A DNA stretch of 64,000 nucleotides from Methylocaldum sp. 14B (GTDB taxonomy: Bacteria; Pseudomonadota; Gammaproteobacteria; Methylococcales; Methylococcaceae). The translations under genes were made by a program, and so were the position numbers. The stretch spans positions 62,001-126,000 of the forward strand of contig NZ_MSCV01000002.1 of the NCBI RefSeq assembly GCF_002005105.1, in the 5' to 3' direction. The notes beneath the pieces were generated by a model. That model was not told the origin of the DNA. It did not search any database and saw only the letters and a program-made list of their open reading frames with translations. This document shows, piece after piece, positions 47,861 through 59,200 of this stretch (position 1 is its first letter; each line of letters opens with the position of its first letter).

Positions 47861-48553
47861 ATGAGTAAATCACTTAATTTGGAGGCGTTTTGTTTTTCGG
47901 ACGAACAACGAAAAAAGTTAGCGAAGGCCTGGAAGCGGGAACCGAATGCTGGAAGGGATGCCATTAAGCAGTTTATCGACGGCACGGAAAGCGTGCTTAA
48001 CATCGTTTCGCCGGCATTAATCCAAACACCCCGAAAGGGAGTGCATGACAATTGGGCACGTATCGGGCGCTTCGCAGGCTCGCTTCGTCAAGGTGCCGAA
48101 CGTCTTCAGCAAGCCATTGCAAATCTTTCCGACGAAGATTGTGCTCGCGTCGATCCCAGTAACCGTGACCTTTTTCGAAAATTAGCGCTGGACGAATGCT
48201 TTCGTGACAACGAATCCATCCCTACATGGGCGTCAGGCGACTGGTTTTCGAATGACAGTAACTTACTCGCTTTCTTGAAGCGCGTTGAAGATACCGCAAA
48301 TGAAACTATCTCGTCGGCCGAGTTTATTTGCGCCTATATCAAGGTTTCTCGATCGGAAAAGGTTACTACGGAAAATGTTGATAACGTCCTTAAACTACTA
48401 ATCGATTTGCATGAAGAATGTTTTAAAGAATTTCCGAGCCATTTTCGAAACACCCCTTTCCATAATTTCATAACCGAGCTATTCGAAAATATTTTAGGTT
48501 TTGACTGGTCGCCAAGCGAGGGCACGCTTCGCCGCTTGATTCCAGAGCGGTGA
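47861..48553 (+). CDS. Hypothetical protein, AT-richer than neighbours
   Basis: 230 residues, largely helical, no signal peptide or membrane segment. AGAGGAAG precedes the ATG. No family recognised. Codons use more A and T than the integrase next to it, a sign of different origin. It lies 10 bp after paralog C and before the AlpA-like gene; in such elements this position often carries accessory or defence genes. Confidence 0.6.
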   Translation: MSKSLNLEAFCFSDEQRKKLAKAWKREPNAGRDAIKQFIDGTESVLNIVSPALIQTPRKGVHDNWARIGRFAGSLRQGAERLQQAIANLSDEDCARVDPSNRDLFRKLALDECFRDNESIPTWASGDWFSNDSNLLAFLKRVEDTANETISSAEFICAYIKVSRSEKVTTENVDNVLKLLIDLHEECFKEFPSHFRNTPFHNFITELFENILGFDWSPSEGTLRRLIPER

Positions 48554-48664
48554 AATCCACAAACTGATCGGTTCGGAAGTTGATTAAGCCGTTACGAAAA
48601 AACGACGCCCGCCGTTAAGTTAAAGTCATTCCGGTATGTTCCGGTGAATTTTTGGAACATTTGA

Positions 48665-48901
48665 ATGGCTCAGAAATATTCAGAATCGCTCGGACGATTA
48701 ACTATCATCAAGCGCCGTGAGGTTGAAACTCGTACGACGCTGTCCCGATCGACCGTCTACGCAAAACTCGATCCAAAGAGTCCGTACTACGATCCAACAT
48801 TCCCAAAACCTGTGCCATTGGGAGGCCGTGCCGTTGGCTGGGTCGAATCTGAAATTGATGGTTGGATTGCCGCGCAAATAGCGCGCCGAGATGCGGCGTA
48901 A
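48665..48901 (+). CDS. AlpA-family excisionase/regulator
   Basis: 78-residue winged-helix-like protein of the AlpA type (RREVETRTTLSRSTVYAKL ... GRAVGWVESEIDGWIAAQI), including the VGWVESEIDGWI signature. AlpA proteins activate integrase expression or act as excisionase in P4-like elements. It lies mid-element, ahead of the replication-type genes. Confidence 0.88.
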   Translation: MAQKYSESLGRLTIIKRREVETRTTLSRSTVYAKLDPKSPYYDPTFPKPVPLGGRAVGWVESEIDGWIAAQIARRDAA

Positions 48902-48910
48902 GGAGGCGGT

Positions 48911-49402
48911 ATGATCCAAAACAATAACCCCGGACCCGCTGGGGGGCAGCGGCCGGGGCTAAGTCGAAATCGAAAAACAGTCGCCCACCATTCTAATGTC
49001 ATTCCTTTTCCGCGGGAAGCGAGGCCGAAATACCCGCCATACGGCAGCCGTGTTGCCGCGCTTCGCCGTCAATCCGCCGACACGCTGTTGACGGTCCTCA
49101 CCGGATCGGCCGCGATGGACGAAGCGGCGCGGCGGTTCGCGCTCGACGCCAAGTACGGCGATCCGCCGAGCTTGTTCGTTTCCATGCCTTTCGAGCGGCC
49201 GCCTGGCGCCTATGACTGGACGTTCGCGGTCGGTATGGACGTTGCTATCTGCACGGAGGGAAAGCCGGAAACGGACATAACCATGCTGACTCTGGCAAGG
49301 CTGTTGCTCGAGGCCGGCGCCGCCCACGTAGTCGTCAATCTGTCGCAGCGAATCGAGATTCTGCGGCGCGATGAGCGGGGGCAGATATGGCGAGCCCATT
49401 GA
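48911..49402 (+). CDS. Hypothetical element protein
   Basis: 163 residues, unrecognised. The N-terminus is basic and disordered; the C-terminal half (about 85-160) has alternating hydrophobic strands (SLFVSMPF, YDWTFAVGMDVAIC, AAHVVVNLSQRIEIL). Its 3' end overlaps the RepA-like gene by 16 bp, so the two are translated together and may work in one complex. Confidence 0.6.
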   Translation: MIQNNNPGPAGGQRPGLSRNRKTVAHHSNVIPFPREARPKYPPYGSRVAALRRQSADTLLTVLTGSAAMDEAARRFALDAKYGDPPSLFVSMPFERPPGAYDWTFAVGMDVAICTEGKPETDITMLTLARLLLEAGAAHVVVNLSQRIEILRRDERGQIWRAH

Positions 49403-50571
49403 ATGAAGAGCCGATATCCGACCTCAACGAGTTGGTTACCGATTTGAAACGGTATGTTCTGCTGGAAATCGATGACCTAGCGGCACAACCCCCGCAGCGC
49501 TACCGAATCAAACCCGTTTTCCCCGAAACGGGGATTGCGGCGATTTTCGGGCCGTCCGCTTCGGGCAAATCCTTTCTCGCGTTCGACATGGCCGGCGCGA
49601 TAGCCGGACGGGATGAGTGGTTCGGCTTCCGCGTTCGGAATGCGCCTGTGATTTACCTGTATCTCGAAGGCGAAGGCGGCGCGCGGAACCGGATCGCAGC
49701 CTACCGGACACAGTACGGCGGCGCGTCACTGGCCAACATGCGGTTTGTCATCGAGTCGTTTGACCTCTTGTCGAACGACCCTTTGAGCCTAAGCCGGACT
49801 ATCAAAGACGCCGGCTTAGAGCGCCCTACCATCTTCATCGACACCCTGAACCGTGCAGCCACGGGCGCCGACGAAAACAGTTCCGTGGACATGGGCCACA
49901 TTATCGCCGCCTGCAAGCAAATTCAGGCCGAAACGGGCGGACTTGTCGTGATTGTCCATCACACCGGCAAAGACGGTACCAAAGGACTGCGGGGGCATTC
50001 GAGCTTGTTTGCCGCGATGGATGCGGCGATTCAGGTGTCACGGTACGAAGATCGGCGCGAGTGGGCTCTTGCCAAGTCGAAGGATGGGCAGGACGGCTTA
50101 ACCCATGCTTTCAACTTGAAGGTCATCGACTTGGGAGAAGACGACGACGGCGACCCGGTGACATCGTGCGTGGTGGAGCCCCTGGAAGCTCACAGTGACA
50201 GAGTAAAGAAACCGAAAATGCCCACGGGCGGGAATCAGAAGATCGCCTGGACGTGGTTCAGCAGTGAATTCGAGGAGCGATACACCATACCCTTTGATGA
50301 GGCAGTTCGGGAAATCGGGGCTCGACTCTCCGTATCTCCTGATCGCAGAGGGGAAAGAGCGAGAGAGGCAATCACCGGGCTGATCAATCGCGCGCTTCTT
50401 TCCCTGTTGGACGGTTCGCTGAGTTCCCCGGCTTTTTCCCCGAACCCCGAACCATATAAATATGGTTTCGGGGCCGGGGATAAAAAAACTACCCGAAGTT
50501 CCCCGAAAACAGGGAATCCGGGGAAGCGGGAAACCGCAGATTACGCAACTGCGGGAGGATTCGACCTATGA
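49387..50571 (+). CDS. RepA-like AAA+ ATPase of the element
   Basis: 394 residues of the AAA_25/RepA hexameric helicase type. Walker A GPSASGKS (55-62), Walker B around PTIFIDTLNR (about 150), and the later motif VIVHHTGKDGTKGLRGHSS (about 192-210). The C-terminal third, from about residue 270, is a winged-helix-like part and then low-complexity Ser/Pro/Asn. Probably replicates or unwinds the excised element. Overlaps the next gene (ATGA-like). Confidence 0.82.
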   Translation: MASPLNEEPISDLNELVTDLKRYVLLEIDDLAAQPPQRYRIKPVFPETGIAAIFGPSASGKSFLAFDMAGAIAGRDEWFGFRVRNAPVIYLYLEGEGGARNRIAAYRTQYGGASLANMRFVIESFDLLSNDPLSLSRTIKDAGLERPTIFIDTLNRAATGADENSSVDMGHIIAACKQIQAETGGLVVIVHHTGKDGTKGLRGHSSLFAAMDAAIQVSRYEDRREWALAKSKDGQDGLTHAFNLKVIDLGEDDDGDPVTSCVVEPLEAHSDRVKKPKMPTGGNQKIAWTWFSSEFEERYTIPFDEAVREIGARLSVSPDRRGERAREAITGLINRALLSLLDGSLSSPAFSPNPEPYKYGFGAGDKKTTRSSPKTGNPGKRETADYATAGGFDL

Positions 50572-50906
50572 CAGCGGAAACGATCCTTTCTCGCTGCCGG
50601 GCGTTGGGAATTCCGATCTCCATGAATGGGGACCGGCTGCACGTTGGCGTCGAATCCGACCGGTTACCGGCCGACCTGCTGGACGAACTCAAAGCGCACA
50701 AAGCCGAGTTGCTGGCGATGCTTTCGGCTGAGTCTCGCATTCGCGCATGGCTGGATCGGATCGGCGAAACCGACGAAGCCGTCATTACGGAGGCTCTGGA
50801 CCTGTGCCAGACCGACCCTGGGGCGCTGGCGTATTACCTCGCCCGTGCGACAGAGATTACGGGCCGGCCGCTACACAACAAGATGAAAGGGAGCCCTGAA
50901 CTGTGA
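50568..50906 (+). CDS. TubC N-terminal docking-domain protein
   Basis: 112 residues starting MTAETILSRCRALGIPISMNGDRLHVG, the TubC docking-domain pattern; such domains bind partner helices and here occur outside polyketide genes, as in many integrated elements. It follows the RepA-like gene with a short overlap. The partner is unknown. Confidence 0.72.
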   Translation: MTAETILSRCRALGIPISMNGDRLHVGVESDRLPADLLDELKAHKAELLAMLSAESRIRAWLDRIGETDEAVITEALDLCQTDPGALAYYLARATEITGRPLHNKMKGSPEL

Positions 50907-51229
50907 GTCTGAAACAACGCATCCAAGCCTTGGAGCGCGTCATTCGCCCGGTTGAGACCGACACCCGGCCGGCGATGCCGCTAGAAGTTCAAGCGGCTTT
51001 CGAAAAGGCTATCAACCAGTGGCTTGCGACCTTGCCGCCTGATGTGGCTGCGGATCAGCTCGAACTTCACGAGATCGGCAAAGAGGTTTCGAAACAGGCC
51101 GAACCGTTCGCGAAGGATCGCCCGCCTGAGGAGGCCATAAGGGAGGCCTTCCGGCGAATCGGTGAACGCAAAAACGAAGTCCGGCGGATATTTCGGGAGC
51201 GCCACGGACGGGAGCCGCTGGAGCGGTGA
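50903..51229 (+). CDS. Hypothetical coiled-coil element protein
   Basis: 108 residues from GTG 50903, which overlaps the stop of the previous gene. Strongly charged and helical (IREAFRRIGERKNEVRRIFRERHG). No family recognised. Confidence 0.6.
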   Translation: MSLKQRIQALERVIRPVETDTRPAMPLEVQAAFEKAINQWLATLPPDVAADQLELHEIGKEVSKQAEPFAKDRPPEEAIREAFRRIGERKNEVRRIFRERHGREPLER

Positions 51230-51260
51230 ATTCGGTTGATAGAACAACTTCGGAAGCAGT

Positions 51261-51659
51261 ATGGCATTCAAGAAAGGACAATCGGGTAATCCCAAAGGCC
51301 GACCGCCGGGCACGACCTTGGCGGGCAAGTTACGGGCGGCCGTAGGCAAGGACTTCGACGCCATCGTAAAGGCCGTGATCGATCAGGCCAAAGTGGGCGA
51401 CATGTCGGCGGCATCCCTGCTGCTGTCGCGTGTTGTTCCCGCCGTGAAGCCGGTTCAGGAACCGATCCCGGTCAAGCTGGAGGGCGAGACTCTCACCGAA
51501 AAGGCCGGCGCGATCCTCGACGCGGTAAGCCGTGGCAAACTCTCGCCGGCAGATGCAAAGCTCTTGCTCGATGGTCTGGCCGGAGTCGCCAAGATTACCG
51601 AAATCGACGAACTCACCAAGCGTATCGAAGCGTTGGAGGCGCGGCAGAATGGCAATTGA
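51261..51659 (+). CDS. DUF5681-containing protein
   Basis: 132 residues beginning FKKGQSGNPKGRPPG, the DUF5681 N-terminal motif, followed by a helical domain. In prophages and elements these often lie near terminase or packaging functions. Last gene of the same-strand block that starts with the integrase. Confidence 0.75.
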   Translation: MAFKKGQSGNPKGRPPGTTLAGKLRAAVGKDFDAIVKAVIDQAKVGDMSAASLLLSRVVPAVKPVQEPIPVKLEGETLTEKAGAILDAVSRGKLSPADAKLLLDGLAGVAKITEIDELTKRIEALEARQNGN

Positions 51660-51695
51660 GCCGTTTCGAGCGGTCGGATTACTGCTTTGATTCCG

Positions 51696-51980
51696 TCACG
51701 GATTCAAGCACAGATGGATGAAGCCGGGGGCAACACCCTGCTGTATCTGGTGCTGGTGCTCGGCGCAAACCCCGATTTCGATGGATCGGCCGCCGTTCAG
51801 GAGCTTATGTACATGCGCCGTGGTCGACCGGCATCCTGATCCCTTGGACGACGTCGCCTGACATCGTTTATCGCCCTGCCGCAGTTCGAGCGGTTCCATC
51901 GCTGGAAGATTCCAGACCGACATCCGATCTTCGCCCATGCGTTGTTGGAACTCGGAGGCGACCGTTTCGGTGTTCCACAA
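51696..51980 (-). CDS. Possible small Cys/His protein
   Basis: Open frame of 94 codons with a weak TTG start. The middle reads RCQATSSKGSGCR and later CAEHQHQ, a Cys/His spacing like small zinc-binding proteins of phages. An internal ATG (MSVWN) could be the real start. It is the only minus-strand gene in this part of the element. Confidence 0.3.
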   Translation of the reverse strand: MWNTETVASEFQQRMGEDRMSVWNLPAMEPLELRQGDKRCQATSSKGSGCRSTTAHVHKLLNGGRSIEIGVCAEHQHQIQQGVAPGFIHLCLNP

Positions 51981-52262
51981 CGGGGTTGCAAAGCTAGTAG
52001 AGCCAGTACGAAATGCACCCCGATCGAAAGTTCGAACGCCGGCAAGGCTCTTGAAGTTGAAACAACTCCGAACCGAGTCTTGGTACGTTATTATTTTTAA
52101 CCCGTTAATTGGGGAAAGGGATCAGGGCGCGTGCTTTGGGAGGCAGTGACGAATAGCTCTAGTTTGCTCTATCACGTCCGATAGCCCAAGTACAACGGCC
52201 TGATACACCGAAGGCCCCTCGGCTAAACTTCCGATTAAAAGAAAAACAGCAACAACGTTACC
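51981..52262. other. Non-coding stretch before the restriction-modification operon
   Basis: About 280 bp with AT-rich pieces (ATTATTTTTAACCCG near 52090) and no supported gene. It probably holds the hsdM promoter and may be the junction between the integrase element and the restriction module; I saw no clear repeat or att site. Confidence 0.4.
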
Positions 52263-54005
52263 GTGAACCAACAAGCCCTTTCCGCCTTCATCTGGTCGGT
52301 CGCCGACCTTTTGCGCGGCGATTACAAGCAATCCGAATACGGCCGAGTCATTCTGCCGTTCACCGTGCTGCGCCGCCTGGACTGCGTCCTGGAAAAAAGC
52401 AAAGACGCCGTGCTGGCCGAGTATGCCGATAAACAAAAGGCCGGCATCAATCCCGAGCCCTTCCTGTTGCGGAAGGCCGGTCAAAGCTTCTACAACGTCT
52501 CGCCCTTGGACCTGAAAAAGCTCATGGGCGATCAGGACCACATCAAGGAAAACCTCTTTTCCTACCTTCAGGGCTTCTCCGCCTCGGTGCGGGATATCTT
52601 CGAGCGGTTCGATTTCCACACCCAGATCGACCGGCTTGCCAAGGCCGGTTTGCTGTATCTGGTGACCGAGCGCTTTGCTCAGGTGGATTTGCACCCGGAG
52701 AAGGTCGACAACCATCAGATGGGGTTGGTGTTCGAGGAATTGATCCGGAAATTCGCCGAAATCTCCAACGAAACCGCCGGGGAGCACTTCACCCCGCGCG
52801 AAGTCATCCGCCTCATGGTCAACCTCTTGTTCATCGAGGATGATGAAGTCCTGGCAAAGCCCGGCGTGGTGCGGACGATCTACGACCCGGCGGCGGGCAC
52901 GGGCGGCATGCTCTCGGTGGCGGGGGAATATCTGGAGGAACACAACCCCGAAGCCCGCCTCACCATGTTCGGACAGGAGCTGAACCCGGAGTCTTACGCC
53001 ATCTGCAAGGCCGACATGCTGATCAAGGGGCAGGATGTCGCCAATATCGTGTTCGGCAACACCTTTTCCGATGACGGTCATCCGCACCGGAAATTCGATT
53101 ACATGCTGTCCAATCCCCCTTTCGGCGTGGAGTGGAAGAAGGTCGAGAAGGAGATTCGTAAGGAGCACGAACAGCAAGGCTATAACGGCCGCTTCGGTCC
53201 TGGTCTACCCCGAGTTTCGGACGGTTCGCTCTTGTTCCTGCTGCATCTCATCAGCAAGATGCGTCCGGCCCATGAAGGAGGTAGCCGCTTCGGGATTGTC
53301 CTCAACGGATCGCCCCTGTTCACCGGCGGCGCAGGTTCCGGCGAAAGCGAAATCCGCCGCTACGTGCTGGAGAACGATCTGCTGGAAGCCATCATCGGCC
53401 TGCCCACCGACATGTTCTACAACACCGGCATCAGTACCTATATCTGGATACTCACCAACCGCAAACCGGAACACCGCAAGGGCAAAGTGCAACTGATCGA
53501 CGCCTCGGGCTTCTGGCAAAAGATGCGCAAGAGCTTAGGCTCCAAGCGCAAGGAATTGTCGGACGAACATATCGCCGAGATCACTCGATTGTTCGGGCAG
53601 TTCATCGAAGCCAAGGACGGCAAGAAGCCCATTTCCCGCATTTTCAAAAACAGCGACTTCGGCTATCGCACCATCACGGTGGAACGGCCGCTGCGGGATG
53701 AAAACGGCCAAATCGTGTTGGGCGAAAAAGGCAAACAGAAAGGCAAACCGCAACCGGACACGAGCCTGCGCGACACCGAGAACGTGCCACTCTCCGAGGA
53801 CGTAGAAACCTATTTCAAGCGCGAAGTCCGGCCCCATGCGCCGGATGCCTGGATCGACCACGACAAAACCAAGGTTGGCTATGAGATTCCCTTTAACCGC
53901 CAATTCTATGTGTTTGAGCCGCCGCGCCCATTGGCTGAGATCGACGCCGACCTGAACCAGTGCACGGACCGCATCAAGGCCATGATTGAGGGGCTGTCGG
54001 CATGA
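52263..54005 (+). CDS. hsdM: Type I restriction-modification methyltransferase subunit
   Basis: N6-adenine methyltransferase of 580 residues, GTG start at 52263. N-terminal helical HsdM_N domain, SAM-binding motif [13 protein letters not shown] (about 208-220) and catalytic NPPF (about 283-286, in [11 protein letters not shown]). First gene of hsdM-hsdS-DUF4268-hsdR, with 4-bp overlap to hsdS. Confidence 0.96.
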   Translation: MNQQALSAFIWSVADLLRGDYKQSEYGRVILPFTVLRRLDCVLEKSKDAVLAEYADKQKAGINPEPFLLRKAGQSFYNVSPLDLKKLMGDQDHIKENLFSYLQGFSASVRDIFERFDFHTQIDRLAKAGLLYLVTERFAQVDLHPEKVDNHQMGLVFEELIRKFAEISNETAGEHFTPREVIRLMVNLLFIEDDEVLAKPGVVRTIYDPAAGTGGMLSVAGEYLEEHNPEARLTMFGQELNPESYAICKADMLIKGQDVANIVFGNTFSDDGHPHRKFDYMLSNPPFGVEWKKVEKEIRKEHEQQGYNGRFGPGLPRVSDGSLLFLLHLISKMRPAHEGGSRFGIVLNGSPLFTGGAGSGESEIRRYVLENDLLEAIIGLPTDMFYNTGISTYIWILTNRKPEHRKGKVQLIDASGFWQKMRKSLGSKRKELSDEHIAEITRLFGQFIEAKDGKKPISRIFKNSDFGYRTITVERPLRDENGQIVLGEKGKQKGKPQPDTSLRDTENVPLSEDVETYFKREVRPHAPDAWIDHDKTKVGYEIPFNRQFYVFEPPRPLAEIDADLNQCTDRIKAMIEGLSA

Positions 54006-55336
54006 GTTTCCCGCGCCACGAAAAGTACAAGGACAGTGGGGTGGAATGGTTGGGCGAGCTGCCGGAGCATTGGAGCATAGAAAAGTTTAGATACTGCTTC
54101 CGAGAAAGCCCAGAGAAAATTGAGAATGAAGTAGTTGGGGAAATGCTGTCCGTATCTGGCTACCGTGGTATCGAAATCAAGGAATATGACGATGAAAACA
54201 GACGGCGAACTGATGAAGATTTGATCGGCTATAGGATCGTTCGCAAAGGTCAGCTCGTCGTTAATACGATGTGGCTTAATTACGCTGGACTTGGAGTCAG
54301 TTCTTTCGAGGGACATGTAAGCCCAGCTTATAGAAGCTATTGGATAGCCGATAATTTAAATAAGCGTTTCATTCATTATCTACTACGGAGTAGTTTATAT
54401 GTGAATGGTTATACCAAATACTTAACTGGGATTCGGCCAAACTCATTGCAAATGAGTCGCGATGATTTGATGGCTTTTCCAATCCTAATTCCCTCACAAC
54501 ACGAACAATACACCATCGCCGCCTTTCTCGACCGTGAAACCGCCAAGATCGACGCGCTGATTGCCGAACAGCAACGGCTCATCGAACTGCTCAAGGAAAA
54601 GCGCCAGGCGATCATCTCCCACGCCGTCACCAAAGGGCTGAATCCGGATGCGCCGATGAAGGATTCCGGCATTGCGTGGATGGGCTGGGTGGCCGAACAT
54701 TGGAGTTTACCTAAAATCCGATATGTCGCTCGCGTGGAGAATGGAACCACTCCTAGTCGGAACAATCTCGATTATTGGATGGATGGCGACATTCCATGGC
54801 TATCGTCGGGAGAGGTGAATCAGTATGCTGTGACCGAAGCTTCCGAGCATATAACTTCACTAGCACTTCGGGAATGTTCACTTCGACTTTTGCCTCGCGG
54901 AACAATAATTGTTGGACTAATTGGTCAAGGAAAAACAAGGGGATTATCCGCGCAGTTAGAGATCGAGGCTACTATTAACCAGAACTTAGCAGCAATAATC
55001 CCAGATCAAAGCCTGAGTCCAAAATATTTACATTATATTCTGCAAGCAGCATACGAGTACTTAAGAGAATACGGGCGGGGTGGACAGCAGGCTGCTTTGA
55101 ACTGTGAGATTCTGGCTGATATGCGGTTACCACTTCCTCCGCTCGACGAACAATTACTTATTTCAGCTACTCTTGATGAACAAACGGCGAATCTCGATGC
55201 TCTCACCGCCGAAGCTCAACGCGCCATCACCCTCCTCCAGGAACGCCGCACCGCCCTGATTTCCGCCGCTGTCACCGGCAAGATTGACGTGCGCGGACTG
55301 GTAACCGCTCAATCAACAGTGGAAGCCGCCGCATGA
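54002..55336 (+). CDS. hsdS: Type I restriction-modification specificity subunit
   Basis: 444 residues with two target-recognition domains: about 15-165 and 218-395, each followed by a conserved coiled-coil spacer ([32 protein letters not shown] near 180-210, and [23 protein letters not shown] near 400-425). The recognition domains are AT-richer than the spacers, usual for hsdS, where they are exchanged. Overlaps hsdM and the DUF4268 gene by 4 bp each. Confidence 0.95.
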   Translation: MSFPRHEKYKDSGVEWLGELPEHWSIEKFRYCFRESPEKIENEVVGEMLSVSGYRGIEIKEYDDENRRRTDEDLIGYRIVRKGQLVVNTMWLNYAGLGVSSFEGHVSPAYRSYWIADNLNKRFIHYLLRSSLYVNGYTKYLTGIRPNSLQMSRDDLMAFPILIPSQHEQYTIAAFLDRETAKIDALIAEQQRLIELLKEKRQAIISHAVTKGLNPDAPMKDSGIAWMGWVAEHWSLPKIRYVARVENGTTPSRNNLDYWMDGDIPWLSSGEVNQYAVTEASEHITSLALRECSLRLLPRGTIIVGLIGQGKTRGLSAQLEIEATINQNLAAIIPDQSLSPKYLHYILQAAYEYLREYGRGGQQAALNCEILADMRLPLPPLDEQLLISATLDEQTANLDALTAEAQRAITLLQERRTALISAAVTGKIDVRGLVTAQSTVEAAA

Positions 55337-56274
55337 CCCAGCATCCCATTGGCAAACTACAACGGGTGTCCCTCCGGGAAGTCTGGAAACACGAAGCCCG
55401 TGACTTTACCCAATGGCTGCAGGACAACATCGATGTGCTGAACGATATCCTTGACCTGAACCTGGTCAACGTGGACCGTGAACAGTCCGCGGGGTCCTTC
55501 AGCGTCGACTTGGTCGCGGAGGACGAGGGAGGTGGCACGGTCATCATCGAGAACCAGCTCGAGAAGAGCAATCACGATCACCTGGGCAAACTTATCACCT
55601 ATCTCACGGCAATGAGTGCGCGCGCCGCTGTCTGGATCGTCTCCGAGCCCCGTCCGGAGCATGTCGCGGCGATCGCTTGGCTGAATGAATCGAGCAGTGC
55701 TGATTTCTTCCTCGTAAAAGTGGAGGCGGTGCGGATCGGAGAATCTCCCGCAGCGCCGCTCCTGACCGTCATCGTCCGACCATCCCAAGAAACCAAGACC
55801 GTGGGCCACCAGAAGAAGGAATTGGCCGAACGTCATGACATTCGACGGGCGTGGTGGGCGCAACTGGTAGCCCGTTCCGAGGCGAAACTTCACGCCCATA
55901 TCACACCGGGCCAGTATTCCTGGATTGGGGTTTCAAGCGGTACCCGAGGGCTGAACCTCAATTACGTGGTGACCCAAGATGAATGCGGCGCGGAACTTTA
56001 CATCGACCGCGGCAAAGATTCGGATGCCGAAAACAAGCGGATTTTCGATCAGCTGTACGAAGCCCGAGAGGAAATTGAGCAGGCTTTGCCGGAGCAGCTA
56101 AGTTGGGAAAGGATGGATGGCCGTCGGGCGTGCAGAATCCGTATTTCCATCCCCGGCGGGTATCGCTCCCCCGACGAGGACTGGGAGGCAATCCAGACAC
56201 GGCTGGTGGCCGCCATGAACGGGCTCGACCAGGCCCTCAAGCCGCACCTCAAAAAGCTCAGGCTCGGCAGCTAA
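55333..56274 (+). CDS. DUF4268 protein with PD-(D/E)XK-like core, inside the hsd operon
   Basis: 313 residues. The N-terminal half resembles a PD-(D/E)XK nuclease fold in which the catalytic triad reads D59 ... E73-N-Q75 (SVDLVAED ... VIIENQLEK), i.e. ExQ rather than ExK. The C-terminal part is DUF4268. The ATG lies in a 4-bp overlap with hsdS, and hsdR follows 16 bp later, so it is part of the type I operon. Such genes occur with type I systems and probably modulate or add nuclease activity; the activity of the ExQ form is not known. Confidence 0.82.
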   Translation: MTQHPIGKLQRVSLREVWKHEARDFTQWLQDNIDVLNDILDLNLVNVDREQSAGSFSVDLVAEDEGGGTVIIENQLEKSNHDHLGKLITYLTAMSARAAVWIVSEPRPEHVAAIAWLNESSSADFFLVKVEAVRIGESPAAPLLTVIVRPSQETKTVGHQKKELAERHDIRRAWWAQLVARSEAKLHAHITPGQYSWIGVSSGTRGLNLNYVVTQDECGAELYIDRGKDSDAENKRIFDQLYEAREEIEQALPEQLSWERMDGRRACRIRISIPGGYRSPDEDWEAIQTRLVAAMNGLDQALKPHLKKLRLGS

Positions 56275-56290
56275 AGCTAAAGGAAACGGG

Positions 56291-59200
56291 ATGTCGCTGC
56301 ACCGGGAAATTCACTTTGAGACCGAAATCTGCGAGCACCTGACCGCCCACGGCTGGCTTTACGCTGAAGGCGACGCGCAAGCCTATGATCGGGCGCGAGC
56401 GCTCTTTCCGGCCGACGTGATCGCTTGGGTGCAGGCTACTCAGCCGAAAGCGTGGGAAATCCTACAAAAAAACCATGGCACGGCCGCCGAAGCCCTCTTG
56501 CTCGACCGGCTGCGCAAGTGTCTGGACGACCGGGGCACGCTCGATGTGCTGCGCCATGGCATCGAGATGATCGGTCTCCGCCAGCCCCTGGCATTCGCTC
56601 AATTCAAGCCGGCACTGGCCATGAATCCGGAGACCTTGGCCAAATATGCCGCCAACCGGCTGCGGGTCGTGCGGCAGGCTCGCTATTCGCTGCACAATGA
56701 AAACGCCCTCGACTTGGTGTTATTCCTGAATGGACTCCCGGTCGCGACGGCCGAGCTGAAAAGCGATTTCACGCAGTCCGTAGAGGATGCCGTCGATCAA
56801 TACCGCTTCGACCGCGCGCCACGTCCGAAAGGCCAAACCGCCGAACCGCTTCTGAGTTTCCCGAGCGGCGCCCTCGTGCATTTCGCGGTGAGCCAGTCCG
56901 AGGTCCGCATGGCGACCCGGTTGGAAGGCCCGGCCACGACCTTTTTGCCCTTCAACCGCGGCGATCATGGCGCGGCCGGCAATCCGCCGAATCCCGATGG
57001 TCACCGTACCGCCTACCTCTGGGAAGAGGTCTGGGCGCGCGAAAGCTGGCTGGAAATCTTGGGCCGGTATCTGGTCGCCGAGAGGGACAGCAAAAAACAG
57101 GTCAACAAGATCATCTTCCCGCGCTTTCATCAACTCGACGCTACCCGCAAGCTCTTGGCAGCCGTGCTGCAAGATGGTGCCGGCGGCAAATATTTGATCC
57201 AGCATTCCGCCGGGTCCGGCAAGACCAATTCCATCGCCTGGACCGCCCATTTCCTGGCCGATCTCCATGATGCCGATCATCACAAGCTGTTCGACTCCGT
57301 GCTGGTGGTGTCCGACCGGACCGTATTGGATGCACAATTACAGGAAGCTATTTTCAGCTTCGAACGCACCACGGGCGTGGTGGCCACCATCACCGGCGAG
57401 ACCGCTAGTAAGAGCGGCGAACTGGCGAAGGCGCTTTCGGGCGGCAAGAAGATCGTGGTCTGCACGATTCAGACCTTCCCCTTTGCCCTCAAAGCCGTAG
57501 AGGAGCTGGCCGCGACGCAAGGCAAGCGGTTTGCCGTAATCGCCGACGAAGCCCATTCGTCGCAAACCGGCGAAGCCGCGGCCAAGCTGAAAGCCGTGTT
57601 GTCGACGGAAGAGCTGAAAGAACTGGCCGACGGCGGCGAGGTCAGCACCGAGGATCTCCTGGCCGCGCAAATGGCAGCCCGCTCCGCCGACAGCGGCATT
57701 ACCTATGTAGCGTTTACCGCGACGCCCAAAGCCAAGACCCTGGAGCTGTTCGGCCGTTGTCCGTACCCGGATTTACCCGCGGGTCCCGACAATCTGCCCG
57801 CGCCTTTCCATGTGTATTCGATGCGCCAGGCGATCGAGGAAGGCTTTATCCTCGACGTCTTAAAGAATTACACGCCGTATAAGCTGGCCTTCAAGCTCGC
57901 CCACGAGGGTAAAGAACTGGACGATAAGGCAGTCGAACGGAGTGAGGCGCTGAAAGGGATCATGCGCTGGGTCAAGCTGCACCCCTACAACATCGCGCAG
58001 AAAATCCAGGTGGTCGTCGAGCACTTCCGCGAAACCGTAGCCCCGCTGCTCGACGGCAAAGCGAAGGCGATGGTGGTGGTCTCAAGCCGCCTGGAAGCCG
58101 TCCGCTGGAAGCTCGCCATCGAAAAATACATCAAGACGCAGGGCTATAAGATCGGCACCTTGGTGGCGTTTTCCGGGGAAGTGAACGATCCCGAGTCGGT
58201 GCCGGAAGGCGTGACCGAAACCAGCCAAGCCATGAACCCGAACCTCCGGGGCCGCGATTTGCGCGAAGCCTTCGCGACGGACAACTACGCCATTTTATTG
58301 GTGGCCAACAAATTCCAGACCGGTTTCGATCAGCCGTTGCTGTGCGGCATGTATGTCGATAAGAAGCTGGCGGGCATTGCCGCGGTCCAAACACTGTCGC
58401 GCTTGAACCGCGCCTATCCAGGCAAGGACACCACCTACATCGTGGATTTCGTGAATGATCCGGACGACATCCTGGCGGCCTTCAAGACCTATCACGCCAC
58501 GGGGGAACTGGAGAACGTCACCGATCCGAACCTGGTGTATGACCTCCGCATGAAGCTGGATGCGGCGGGGTTTTATGACGAATTCGAAGTGAACCGGGTG
58601 GTTGACGTCGAGCTCGATCCGAAGGCCAAGCAAAGCGATCTGACCGGTGCGCTGGAGCCGGTGGTCTCGCGCCTGTTGCACCGTTACAAGATCGCCCAGG
58701 AGCGACTAAAGGTCGCCAGAGCCAAGGATGACAACAACGCCAGCGAAGACGCCCAGAACGAGCTGAACGCGCTCATCCTCTTCAAGCACGATATGGGCGC
58801 CTTCCAGCGCCTGTATGCCTTTCTGTCGCAGATTTTCGATTACGGCAATACCGCGATCGAAAAACGCTTCATCTTCTTCAAGCGCCTGTTGCCGCTCTTG
58901 GAATTCGGCCGCGAGCGCGAAGGGATCGATCTTTCCAAGATCCTGCTGACGCACCACAATCTGAAGAATCAGGGCAAGCGGACCTTGGCGCTGGAGACCG
59001 GCGAGTATCCCAAATTGGTTCCGATGACCGAAGCAGGCAGCGGCTCGGTTCAGGAAAAAGAGAAAGCGTATCTCGCGGAGATCATCGCCAAGGTCAACGA
59101 CCTCTTCGAGGGTGAACTGACGGAGGATGACAAGCTGGTGTACATCAATAACGTGATCAAGGGCAAGTTGCTGGAATCGCCAATTCTGGTTCAGCAGGCG

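Noticed and set aside
52122-53177. 351-codon minus-strand frame across hsdM
   Set aside because: Antisense shadow of hsdM; no independent start context.
54002-55336. Two separate or frameshifted specificity genes
   Set aside because: The frame is continuous and the two recognition domains with spacers are the normal layout of HsdS.
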